From: Campylorhamphus procurvoides
Lineage: Eukaryota > Chordata > Aves > Passeriformes > Dendrocolaptidae
Length of the DNA: 64,000 nucleotides
Assembly: GCA_013396655.1 (NCBI GenBank)
Contig: WBMV01001233.1
Location: forward strand, 372,533 to 436,532
Reading direction: 5' to 3'
In this document: piece by piece, positions 47,546-58,880 of the stretch
How positions within the stretch are numbered: position 1 is the stretch's first letter
Layout of the letters: each line of letters opens with the position of its first letter
Position numbers and translations under genes: made by a program
The notes under the pieces: generated by a model
Databases searched by the model: none
The model's input: the letters and a program-made list of their open reading frames with translations, nothing else
What the model was told of the DNA's origin: nothing

Positions 47546-50500
47546 GGACGATCAGATAATGCCTCTGAAATCAGAGAATACATGAGAGAAAGGAGGTCCA
47601 AGCCACACAAGGCAAACTTATGACTGAAGACTGAGATGTAGCCTGTCTCTGTGGGATCCCTTAATGAGATACATTCTGCACTATGGACACAGTCTCAAGG
47701 AAAATTGCTCTATTCTCTTTGTGCATGTGGTGGATTTGTTTAAAGAGTGCTCAGTAACCACTGAGCAGAAATTAGGTGAAAAACCTGTTCAAACAATTAA
47801 CTTCTTTCCCCTGGCTGACAACCAGACTACCCCCTTTTTTTGACACTCTAACTCTTCCATCTCTAAAGGCTCTCTGTTGTCTGTCATGTGAATCTGGATA
47901 AAAATCTGGTGGTGTTTTTTCTACTACCTGATCATGCTACCTCAAACTGTGTAACTGTATTGGAATTTTGGATACAGACTGTTATTCAGTTTTTATCATT
48001 CCCGTATTGACAGAGGTAGTAAACACCCTGCTTCTCTGATTAAAGTAATAATTAAGGCATTGCATACATTGGGAATAGAATTTTATTCTTACTATTAATG
48101 CTAATGCTGTTACCACTAGATTTATTTATTCAGCTGTGTCAGTGGTGTCATAAATTTCCAGAACATCAAATGAAACACATCAAAGAGCTTGCCCAGTCAT
48201 ACAAACTTAGTTCAAAGGTAAACCATCTTGAGTCTTTTGCTGTTAATAAAGTCTATGAGAAAAAAGGAAAAAAAAAGAAAAAAAGGAAAAAAAAATGTAG
48301 CATAAAGTCCAAATTACTATGTCTATGGAATTAGATGTTGAAAGATGGAGATCTCTGTTTTCTAATGAACAGAACTGCTGAGTAATTGGTATTTCTGTCC
48401 CACAAAATTCTTTATATTTAACAGGCATCATTTTACTTTGAGTCACCATATTGATCTGAAAATGTAGCTCTTCCCTGGAAGGGAAATTTTCAAAAATAAT
48501 TAAGTTTCTTGTTCAATTCCCCCATTCTGCTACTTTAGAATACCAATCAGAAGGGTTTTTAGCTTTTTTCCTGATTTTCTTCCTTCCCTTTTATATTTTT
48601 TGAAGTATAGAAAAGGCATAGAAAAATATTTTTCATTATTTAATATTTCAGAAAACATATTTAAATAGAAAAGAATACTCCTTAAATTAAACACTTACTG
48701 TTTTAATTAAATGCTCTTATTTGCTGTGTGCCATATATTTCATGCTCTTTCATTCTTTTAAGTCTTCCAGGCTGAAAAATGTCATAGAAGATCTTGATTT
48801 TTTAATGTTGAAATGGTGAATTTTGTATTTTTGCACATATATTTGTGTTTAAAAAATACTTTCAAGACTTTTATCGATACTATAATTAAAAGAAATAGCA
48901 TAAATGCATAAGGAAAATTATTGAATAAATAAAAAAAATAAAAAGCTCATTTCAGCTTGAAAGATCTGTGCTAAAAATGGATATTTTTGAAGATGTGACT
49001 TAAAAGCAAAAATCCCGAAGGACTAAAACAAACCAAAAAATCAACTTCACCTTGTGCCTAAAAGCCTTAGGGGTTGCACTTACAATGTGTCACCTTATGG
49101 TTCATGCCTGAAGTGCTTTACTGCTTAATCATGTAATACTTTCATCTTGAACAATATCTGTGAGAATGAAGAACCTCTGTCTTCTTCAAATCTCACTAGA
49201 GCATGGTGTGTGATAGAATAGAAGGTTTGGTCAATATGCTTTTGCTTTTTCACTCCTTTTTAAAATTCTGCAAAACTTACTGCAGAATTCTGAAAGTGGT
49301 AGTGAGAAAACTCTCCTCCACCAGGATTTCTCTCAGCCCACTTTTAAACATGATCCATAATTTGATCAAATGCTCTTGGGCACTATTAAATAGTAATAAT
49401 GAACTTCACCTAAAGCCCTTAGTAATTTTGTTCCACATTTCCTTCTCTAATTATCCACTATTCCCTATTTATTATTGCTTCATTCCCTGCCTTGAGGCCT
49501 TCTAAAAATACTAAGAATGATAAATTAAACAATACATTTTGGCACCAAGCTAACCAGTGGGGAGGGTTATAATTTAATGGGTTGTCTTCTGAATTAATTA
49601 TTTCTGAATTATTTAATTGCAGCTTCTAAACAAAATTTCTTTCTCAAAGTGTGACACTGAAAGACAAAGTATCTTCCTATATTCTCCAGCTAAAGGAAAA
49701 GCAAAACATTAAAAACATACATGTTTAAATTAAATTCATACAGTGTCTATACACAGATCAATAAAAGCCTGGCATTTACTTTTATGTTTTTCCAAAACAT
49801 CAGTGTTTCTTTCCAAGAGTCGTAACTATTTTTCAGGGTAATCTCACAAGTGTAATCACTAGGCAAATGGCACTCTGGAGTTAATGTTTTTTGTGTGTTT
49901 TTTTTTTCATTTTTATTTTTTAAGTAAAAGTAGTCATTGGGTTTTATATGACATTCTTATACTTTTCATTCAGAATCAATTTTAAATAAAGCTCTGATTT
50001 TATTTTTAATATTAGTACTCCACTTGTTGTTCTTTTCCAGCTTTATTATTAATTCCTGATATGTTTTTATTATTTTGAGGAACATGACAATTAGACTAAT
50101 ACTAAGTAAATGGTGACATTTGTGTGTGTTATCTAAACAAGTTCATAAGGAATAACTCATAAAATTTTTGCTGAGATACAGCAGAACAAATCTGTCAATG
50201 TCTAGATGCATACTCTAGACACACTTTTCAGCATTGATACTGAAAATTCCTATTATGGAAATAATTAAGCAAGCTATACAGCTTGTTACTTGTCTGGGAT
50301 TGACAAAAGAAAGAGAAAATCAGGTCATGTGATCCCTTTAGCAGGATGCCCTATATTTTGCAGGACTGTGTTCTTTCCTAAATAAAGGAAGGCCATGTAA
50401 TTGTTGCACTTAGTAGGTATGTGGAAACCTGAGTTTTATTCCTTATCCTACTAATTAATGCCTCCAATTCAATATAAAATTTTCAATGCCATTGTGTACA

Positions 50501-53075
50501 CCGTTTCTATGGATATACAGTTTTATTTTGGATTGTTTGTTTTCCTACTATTTTTGGTGCTATTATGGCTATGGCTATTATAGTGCCAGAGCAATACTCC
50601 ATTATTTATCATCCTACCAAATGGGTAGAGTGAAGGAAAAACATGTCCCAGTCACTCAGAAATTCCAGATCATTTTAGTATACATTTGTTGGCTCCTAAG
50701 TAGCCACAAATAAGAACATACTCTAAGAAAACCTGTCCTGCTTTCACCACTTAAATAGAAATTTACTGAACCTTTGGTGACATATTTTTTAGCATATATA
50801 AAGCCAAGTTGTTCCATAAAATCCATCATATAGCTAATTCTGTTTCTCCATACTATCCTTGGGCATATTTGCAGACTCATCCAGGTTCACTTTAAGATAT
50901 TATCTTTGAATTAAGCAGGCAAAATCTATGCAACATGTTCACTAAGGGATAGAACAAAAGAAGCACCACAAAAGTGTGTAAGATTATATGAGCTAAAATT
51001 TGACACCTTACCATTTTATTTATGCCTTCACCTCTCCCAGACCCATATTTTTCCCTTTTTAATTTACCAGAATACTTCAGGATATGCTGCTCCTGTAGGC
51101 TATTCAGTCACTCATGTACTTGACATGAGGGAGAAAAATTCTCTGACCCAGCTTTTGTCACATAATATGCCACTTTTCTAACTCACAACTAAGCTGTGAG
51201 CAGTGGTGTCTGTAGCAGCTGTCTTCCTGGCCTAAGAAGAAGATGATGATGATAAAATGACATGAGCTATACTTGCCTGGAGGATCCCAAGCTGTAAGGC
51301 AAGGCAGCAAATTAAAGCATCTGAATCTGCAGTACCCTGGAAGCTTTCCATTTATTATCTGAAGCAAGGTAAGAGCCTGTGGGCCAGAGTCTTCCTTACT
51401 GTTCTGGCAATTCTTCTCCAGCCTACTCTGAATTTCAGTCTGAATCTCTCAGAGGACTTTTGGTCCAAGAATTGTGGACCAAAGCCTAACAATCCTCTGC
51501 TTCTAGAAAAATGCCCATGCATTTGTGCTGCTCCTGGATATTACACAACACTGTTAAGTCTCAGGAAGGACTAAGATGGGAAGTGTGATAGATTGAAAAG
51601 GTGTTTATGGTACAAGGACTAAGTATTGCATGCTTTCTGGACAGGCAGCTATGAAGAACTCTAGACATTTGCATTACCTCGGTTTCTGATTTTTAGATCA
51701 ACAGAAAATTAACTATGGACACCTAAGGAGAGTAGAACAAAAGAAGCAATTAAAGTGATACAGCAAATTGTGATCTTTTGGTATATGATAAGTTTAGGGA
51801 ACTCCTGAGAAGAGTGTATTTTCTTGCATTGAGTAAGATCCAAGAAATGGTGAACAGAAGGAAATTTTCCAAAGCACCCAGAAATGACTATTACTCTTTC
51901 TGCTATTCACAGGTTCATAAGTTGAAAAGGAATGGAAGATCTGCCTTGTGAAACTGCAGAGGCATATGTTTATTTTTATTCAGTTTGACCTGCAGTTTTT
52001 CGTGTTTGAAGAATTATTCTGGTCTAGTATCTTATTTTCTGTTTCAAGCATATCACTGATCTAAAGCCTGGAAACAAATGGGAAGACAGGCTTACTGGAA
52101 CAACTTCATAAACCAACCATTTCCCTGTGTTTCTCTGTTCTCTGTAAATGACTTACAGGGAATGGGTTGATGAGTATCTTTTCTTTTGTTGTTAGGCTTG
52201 ATCATCCAGGACATAATTAGTGATAAAGGTGTTCCAAACTGCAGATCTTCCAAGTCCAGCTGATTAAATCTAGACATAATGGCCCCAAACTCTTTAATAA
52301 GTCTCCTTAATACATCTTTCTTAACTTGAAGTCTGGAAGCTGTTAATCGTATCTGTGTCATGTGTAGGTGATTTTGCTTTCCTTTACTCATCTTTTTATG
52401 AATACTGGACACATATATGGTAATGAAGTAGCTTATTTGATGAAAGCATACAGTCATATATACTGGCAGAGGCATGAAATCTTGACTACAGCAATAAAAA
52501 TATCTTGTTTTCTGAAGACCAATAAAAATTACCTAAAATAATAATAATAATGGATAAGGTTAATATATAAACCAGTTTGGAAAATAAACATAATGTAAGA
52601 AATAGTGTTTTAAAAAATGGGGGAAAAAAAGGGGTTTATATAGTTTTATGTTTTTATTTCACCCCTTTTGTATTAGACAAAACCCTGGGAATGTTTCAGA
52701 GCATATTTGTCCATTTACTAATAAGTTGGATAAGAACACATGAACAAAAATGTGTTTCTTAGGAAAAAAATCCTGTTTCACATCTGAAAGTAATGAAAAT
52801 CAAGTATTCAAGAGGTTATACAAAGTCTGAAATAGCCATGTAATTTTTGAACATGAAGACATATTATTGTTTTAAATAACTGCACGGAAGAATCACAATT
52901 TGACATTTACAGATAGCTATGACTGAGTGGCTCTTTTAATTTTGAAAATATATTTATACTTGTCTTAGTTAATTGTTTTGAAATAGTATCCACAAAAATA
53001 CTGGGTTTTTTTAATTTATTTGACAAATATAATACAATATTTTTGTTCATGTAATCTAACCTTTTTTTTTTTTCC
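47546..53075. other. AT-rich unique non-coding sequence
   Basis: Contains an A/G low-complexity run at 48259-48297. The minus frame at 52092-52475 (127 codons) reads like a plausible protein in places but has no recognised domain, and its length fits chance. A weak acceptor-to-donor pair at 48133-48218 (+) was also seen. No repeat recognised. Confidence 0.55.
48259..48297. repeat. A/G-rich low-complexity run
   Basis: GGAAAAAAAAAG-type units. It creates the Lys-rich end of the overlapping frame. Confidence 0.9.
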
Positions 53076-53366
53076 AATGGACTTTTTACAAGGGCATGTA
53101 ATAGGACAAGGGGTAATGGCTTCAGACTGAAAGAGGAAAGGTTTAGATTAGATATTAGGAAGAGTATACTTTACTGTGAGTCTGGTGAAGCACAAGTTAC
53201 CCAGAAAAGCTATGGATGCCCCATTCCTGGAAGTGTTCAAAGCCATGTCAGATGGGTCTGTGAGAAACCTAGTTTAGTGAAAGGTAATTCTGTCCATGGC
53301 AGGGGAGGTTGGAACTAGATGATCTTTAAGGTTCCTTACAACTGAAACTATATGATGATTCTATCA
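53076..53366 (+). mobile_element. CR1 LINE fragment, sense 3' end
   Basis: ATAGGACAAGGGGTAATGG, GATTAGATATTAGGAAGAGT, GCTATGGATGCCCCATTCCT, TCTGTCCATGGCAGGGGAGG, GGAACTAGATGATCTTTAAG and TGATGATTCTATC follow the CR1 3' end in order on the + strand. About 290 bp, 5'-truncated. Confidence 0.93.
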
Positions 53367-53401
53367 TTTAATATTAAAATAACCGGGAATTCATAGATAT
53401 A

Positions 53402-53468
53402 TTAAAAAAAAAACCAACAAAAAACAAAACAAACCAAACCAAGACAAACAAACAAAAAATAAAACACA
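53402..53468. repeat. A/C-rich low-complexity tract
   Basis: CAAAA/CAAAC units starting 35 bp after the CR1 3' end. Confidence 0.85.
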
Positions 53469-55074
53469 TTCACAGTATTTTATTTACTTTTAAGAATCTT
53501 TGAATCTGTTTGTAAAACCAGTTTCTCTTTTTTCAGTCCATACCACAATGTCTCTGATTAATTATCTAACTAAAATTTTTAAGCAATGTTTTGATCCTTT
53601 TTCATACTTATTTAGGAGAATACAGGTTCTGTGTATTTGTTTTTTTGCTACTGTCCTAAGCTGTCAAATGAGCTAATGTTACTAAAATAAATACCTGGGG
53701 ATTTTTTCTTTAACAGAAGATGAAAAAGAACTGCCACTCATAGCTGAGTTTTGAAATAAAGATTAGTGTTTCTAGTATAATCCACATTCAGAAATCTTTC
53801 TTACAATGTGCACATGGTTTTGCTAGTAGCTCTATCAACACGTTTGATTTTTCCTTTAATTTCATTGCAAGATTCATGAACTGAAGGCTGTTGCATTTTC
53901 TGTTCTATTTCTGCATTTTTCATTATCCCACTGTCATGTACCTGACATCCTCATGCAAATGTGCAGAGTGACCTGTTCTACTCACAGTTATTCAGAGCTA
54001 AGTAGTGTAGTTATTTAGGGTGAATGGAAAAACTGAAGTAGCATTTTGAGTCTCAACATGAATTTTTCAACTGAAATACCACAATAACATAATGTCTTCA
54101 CTGAGCTTCCTATTTCTTTTGTACAAAATTGGAATTGGAGATTTTTTATAATTTTCAATATCTCTATGTTTCAGTTCTTGTAAAAATATTAAAAACATTT
54201 TGAGTCATTCAGTAAATTTGTAATTTTTTTAGTATACTGGTAAAAGCTAAGTGCCCTGGACACTTTTTCAGAAGACATAATCTAATCAACTTTAAGCTAA
54301 GTATCATATGCACAAAAATAAATGCTAATAGAGAAACATTAGCAAACTTTTCTTTCACTGAGAAAGAGAGAGGCAGCTCTTTATACATTTTCTGACTTTT
54401 CTGTCTTGACAGATATATAGAAGAATTCTCCTTATAATGGCTGTTATTCTAGAAATGTATAAGCTGCACACTTAGAAAATGTTGGCATGTGCATATCTTA
54501 GGAGATCCTAAGCAAGACTATGTACTCAAGGTCCAAAAAATCCATGTATGTGAAGTGATTCATGGTTTGGAATTCCATGGTCCAAACTATCCCAGACTTC
54601 CCGTAGACTTTAGGCATAAAGTGGGGAACAAAATAAAATACTCTAAAAAGGAGTTTCATTGTTGCACAATAGCTACTACAAAAAACAGTAGATAACATAT
54701 TCCTTATAGAATATCCCTATCTCAAATATTTGCATTTCATTGAGTATCTGTGTTAATTAAAATCAAATACTGTAACCTGATTTTTCCAAAGAACCTCTGG
54801 TACTTTTTATGAATGGAGAATAAGAAAGATGTTAAGTTCAGAAACTGAATCAAAATTCCAAGTGCTTAGAAATATTCTTCCTAGAGTATATATTTCCCTT
54901 TAGACCAATGTGCAGGTCAGGAGACAAGGATCAAATTTGCTTTCCATCGATACCTTCTATCTGGTAAGGCAACTTCCTTCAGTGTTATTTCCTGTACCAA
55001 GGTACAGGAAAGTCCTGAATTTTCTTAAAGCTTAGAAACGATGGGCTTCTCACAGCGCTGCACGTCCAGCCCAG
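53469..55074. other. AT-rich unique non-coding sequence
   Basis: Nothing firm. A possible 60-nt exon-like interval at 54904-54963 (+) is discussed in the findings. Confidence 0.55.
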
Positions 55075-55472
55075 ATCAACAACAGCCAACTTTATTGAAA
55101 TGCTGCACCCAGAGCTGGAGAGCTAGCTGCTACAGTATGAATAATGCCAAAGGCCTCTCTAGCATATTTTGACTCTTGCATTATTGCTGAAAATCCTAAT
55201 AGTGCTCGGCTCTGCAGGCTGCCCTAGAGACACCTCTTTTCTATCTGAACTTGTACTAGGATTACCTCATGGTGTTTTCTTCAACCTGTGACATACTGTG
55301 ACATGTAGGGCAGTTGAGGTGCAGGGAAAAGCAAAGTTAAATAGTTTCTTTGCCCTCCTTTCTGCCGTAAGGACCTTGGGAAGTCGTAGCTGGTCTCTGA
55401 AGTTTAATTTCTTCATCGGTAAATTGGAATGAGCTCCAGTTCTTCCTTGGCAAAGAGTTTTTTGCTCCCTGG
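55075..55472 (-). other. candidate terminal exon (acceptor plus poly(A) signal)
   Basis: On the minus strand, TGTCTGTTTCTTCTTTTTCAG ends at 55473, a very strong 3' splice site. About 375 bases downstream there is AATAAA (55096-55091), followed by the GT-rich GTTGGCTGTTGTTGATCTGG, a proper polyadenylation context. The interval is richer in G+C than its surroundings. Short frames are open after the acceptor: 19 codons to TGA at 55415-55413, 44 codons to TAA at 55339-55337, and a third to about 55267. None matches a family I know. It may be the last exon of a lncRNA or of a protein gene with a short C-terminal part. Alternatively it is part of an unrecognised LTR, since LTRs also carry AATAAA. 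Confidence 0.35.
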
Positions 55473-56334
55473 CTGAAAAAGAAGAAACAGACACTAATTA
55501 GGTATTATGGAAATATTAAACTTATTAATAGGAAGTACTCCTACGTGTACTACATATACAGATAGTTCTCTCATACTTATTTGTAAAAAAGAGATCATGT
55601 TATGATTTCAAGAATCACTAAGTGAACCTGTTAGTGACATCTTCCGAAATTCATTGTATGATTTGAAAGCATATTTTTCATATAGTGCTCTTACCTTGAG
55701 GGAGATAGGGAAAAAAAAAAAAAAGAGGCAATAGAATAAAATTGACTGTAAATCACTGAGGACTCAGGGAGTCAGATCTCTTGTAGGGCTCTGCTATGGA
55801 GAAGACCACTGTGGTATTGTTTTATTATCTCTGCTTTCAAGATAACATGCTATGAATACTAATGTTAAGTGTCAACAATGAACAAGAGATAGGGTACAGT
55901 TATATAACGAGCAATAATAGAAAGTGGTTGACAGCTGTTATTTCCATCTTTTATAGAATAACTATGTCTAATCTATAAGCGATTAATTTTTTTTAAAAAT
56001 GGTGTACATTCACACTGTAGTGCACTGATTCAAATTTTTTGAGCTGCTCCTAAAGTAGATATTTCTTTTTTCACTAGGCATGTATAGAAAACTCAGAAGT
56101 TCTCTTTCAGAGGAAATTTAAGCAGCAATGCAGAAACATTATATTTTGAAAATTCCTAAAAAGCACCTAACTAAAAAAAAAAATGAAACTCTTAAAATTT
56201 CAGCACGCCACACAACAATAATAATTAATATCAGGTTATGTTGCACTATACTGTCATTAAAATTATGCCACAAAATGAAGTATTAAAGAAAAGAAAAATA
56301 TTTCCCAATAAACATACAGAGCTTTAGACTGGAC
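55473..56334. other. AT-rich non-coding sequence
   Basis: Contains an A-run at about 55710-55725. Nothing else recognised. If the preceding feature is a terminal exon, this would be its upstream intron. Confidence 0.5.
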
Positions 56335-58880
56335 ATTCATCTGATCTCATCTTCTGCTATATATTAGGTGAGATTGCTCAGGACTTTCTACAGTTGAGTT
56401 GCTAATATCTCAAAAAATTAAGATTATCCAGCCTCTTTGAAGAACCTTCTCCAGTGTCTGACTGTCCTCACTGTGAATTTATTTATACATAGTCAATTTC
56501 CATTATGGCAGCTTTTGACTGCTTTTGACTGTTGTCTCTCATCTTTTCACTTCACAATTCTGACAAGATTCTGGCACTGTCCTCTCTCTGTTAAAAGGTA
56601 ACTATGGCAAACAGGTTGTCTCTCAGCCTTCTTTTTTTTCCCATGTTGAAGAAACTCAGCTTCCTCAGCCTTTCTTTATTTCACATGTTCCGCCTGTCTC
56701 TATCATTCAGTTTGTCAATCTTTCTCATGTATTGAGGAGCCCCAAGATGGAGACAATACTGCAAGTGCAGCCTCAGAAATGCTCCACAGATGAGCACAGG
56801 ATTCACTTTGACTGCCAGCTATGCTTGCCCTAATGCAGACCAGTCAGTGGCTAGCCTTCACTAAAACAGAGACTCACTTCAGATCCATGCTCAACTTGTT
56901 GACAACTACAACCACCAGATCCATTTATACAAACTTGCATCCCATCCAGTCAACACCCACCTATATTGTGCCACAGTATTATTGCATCACACATATAGGA
57001 CTTTTTGCTTGTATAAGTTGAATTTCATGATGTTTCTGCCAGCCCACTCCTCCAGCTCCTAGAATTCTCTCTGAATGACAGTATACTAATTATGTCCCAT
57101 ATTTGCTTTCTTCTATAAACCCATTAAGTATGCTGTTTCCCAATCTCATTGTTGTGGATGGAGTGAAGCTCTTCAGTTGTGACAGAGAAATGGCAGTGTG
57201 TTTATTAGTAGAGAACAGTGATTTAACTAAGTTTGATAGTAAATGCAGCAGTAGTTCAACAAGATTCAACGTAATGTTGTTTTTAATTGTTTACTTCATT
57301 GAGGACAGGGTTGGACAAAACTGTCAGGGAGATATTCTTGTTGAGTCATGAGGTTCAGGACTTTCTTGCATTCTAAACCCCTTTCTGAGGTGAGTCTAGG
57401 TGTGGCTGTATTCACTTAATCCCAAACTGTTAATGGTTTATGTCTAAAGGACTAATGTGCACAATCAGTCCTTTATATCAGGTAGCTAAGATTTCAAAGT
57501 TTCAGCATGTTTAATCCAATTCATTTACCAAGTGTCTGATGAGATAAGGATTCTCTCAGCCTTGAGTAGTAACCTTGTGAGGTATCCCTATGCAAGGGGA
57601 GATCCTGGCGTGCAGCCCACAGCCATGCAGGAGAGCTCAATAGGCCCTGGACTGTCCACTACTTCTGAAGTAAGATGACTGACCTACAGCCATTTTTGCA
57701 AATCAACCATATTGAGCTGGTGCATGCTCAACTATCCCTCAGCTGTTGAGCAAGATTTATGGCCCTTAACTATTGTACTCTTATCTGTAAACCAGATGCA
57801 GCCATCACTGTAACCATTGGTGGCTATTGCTTAAGGACAAAAAGTAAGGGGATGGAGCACACTGTCACAGTCATTGATGAATATCTCAAACAGAATGAGA
57901 CATATATTAATCTCAAAGGAAAAACACTCAAAAACATGCTTTTGAACTGCTGATGATGTATAAACAAGTTTTTTTTATCAATACTGTGAGTCTTACCTAC
58001 CTTTTCTACATCATTTTAGGCCATTTTTTTGCAGTTATACTGCAAAGGTTTTACAGCTGACCCTGTTGCACTTGCCCACTCAACCAGCTAACTCAATGTA
58101 GAAGACAATCATGTTGAACAGGCATGATTTGTCCTTAGTGAATCCATACTAGCTGTTTCCAACTACTGTTTTTCTTGGAAATAACTTCCAAAAGGATTTG
58201 CTGCACTTTCTTCACAGACAGCCTGTATTACCTTGGATCTTCTTTCCATTATAGAAGATGGGCATAATAATTGCCTTTTTCCAGGCTACAGGAAACTCCT
58301 TTGACAGGTACAACCCTTTGAAGATGACAGAGAGGGACCTTGAAATGACATCTGACATATCTCTCAGAAATCTTCAATGTCTTCAGTCTGTCCCCATTGA
58401 ATGTTTACAGTTTGTTAACATGTTCCCTAACTTGATATTTTCCTGCTGTTCAGTTGTACTTCTTTTAGTCAGAGGCCTGACAGCAGACATTACAAGTACA
58501 AACTGACACAAATGAGAAAATCAGGGTCTTTGCCTTTCAGTTCTCCATCATCAGCAAATCACTTGCCTCAATAAAAGCAAACCTGCATCATCTTTGGTTT
58601 TTGTTCTTATTGGTGCCAATGTACTTACAGAAGCCCTTCCTGTTACTTTCACATTCCCACTTTTAACTATGAGCTTTAGTTTGCCTAATTGTCTAACTCT
58701 ATGCATGCATCTCATGCAATATTCCTGTCAAATTTGCCTCAGCGGCATAGTATACTGAAATGCAAAGCTGCCTTTTTACTAGAAGTTATCAGCAAAAATA
58801 TATTATTCCTATGTTCCTGTGTTCATGCTTGCATTTCAGCTATTCTTAAAGAAGACTTGAGCATTTTAATTTACATTTGA
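56335..58880 (-). mobile_element. long old CR1 LINE, interrupted by an LTR
   Basis: Reverse-complement CR1 of about 1.8 kb excluding the insertion. Landmarks in order: CAGCCTCTTTGAAGAACCTT with CCAGTGTCTGACTGTCCTCA, TCTCAGCCTTC, TTGAGGAGCCCCAAGATGGA, CTCAACTTGTTGACAACTA, GACTTTTTGCTTG and TTGAATTTCATGATGTTTC. After the LTR come TCATTGATGAATATCTCAAA, TTGAACAGGCATGATTTGTC, TTAGTGAATCCATACT, TTTTTCCAGGCTACAGGAAA and ATGTACTTACAGAAGCCCTT. These cover the reverse-transcriptase frame read from its 3' side. High divergence and many stops show it is ancient. The + frames in this interval (56821-57021, 58258-58506) are antisense shadows. Confidence 0.85.
57150..57869 (-). mobile_element. 720-bp solo LTR nested in CR1
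   Basis: It starts TGTTGTGGATGG and ends CTGTCACA, with flanks CTCAT (57145-57149) and GTCAT (57870-57874), a 4-of-5 target duplication of ERVL size. On the minus strand it carries TATAAAG at 57477-57471 and AATAAA at 57206-57201, correctly ordered for promoter and polyadenylation, and ends ...CATCCACAACA. CR1 homology stops on one side and resumes on the other. Open frames at 57103-57351 and 57759-57953 are incidental. Confidence 0.8.

Noticed and set aside
48133..48218. TTTATTTATTCAG ... GTAAACC exon-like interval
   Set aside because: Weak donor and no supporting neighbour; kept only as a note.
52092..52475. 127-codon minus frame with a protein-like stretch (KKDVLRRLIKEFGAIM)
   Set aside because: No family recognised. 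At this base composition I estimate about one frame this long by chance in the window. An in-frame GTAAGT and weak acceptors do not add enough.
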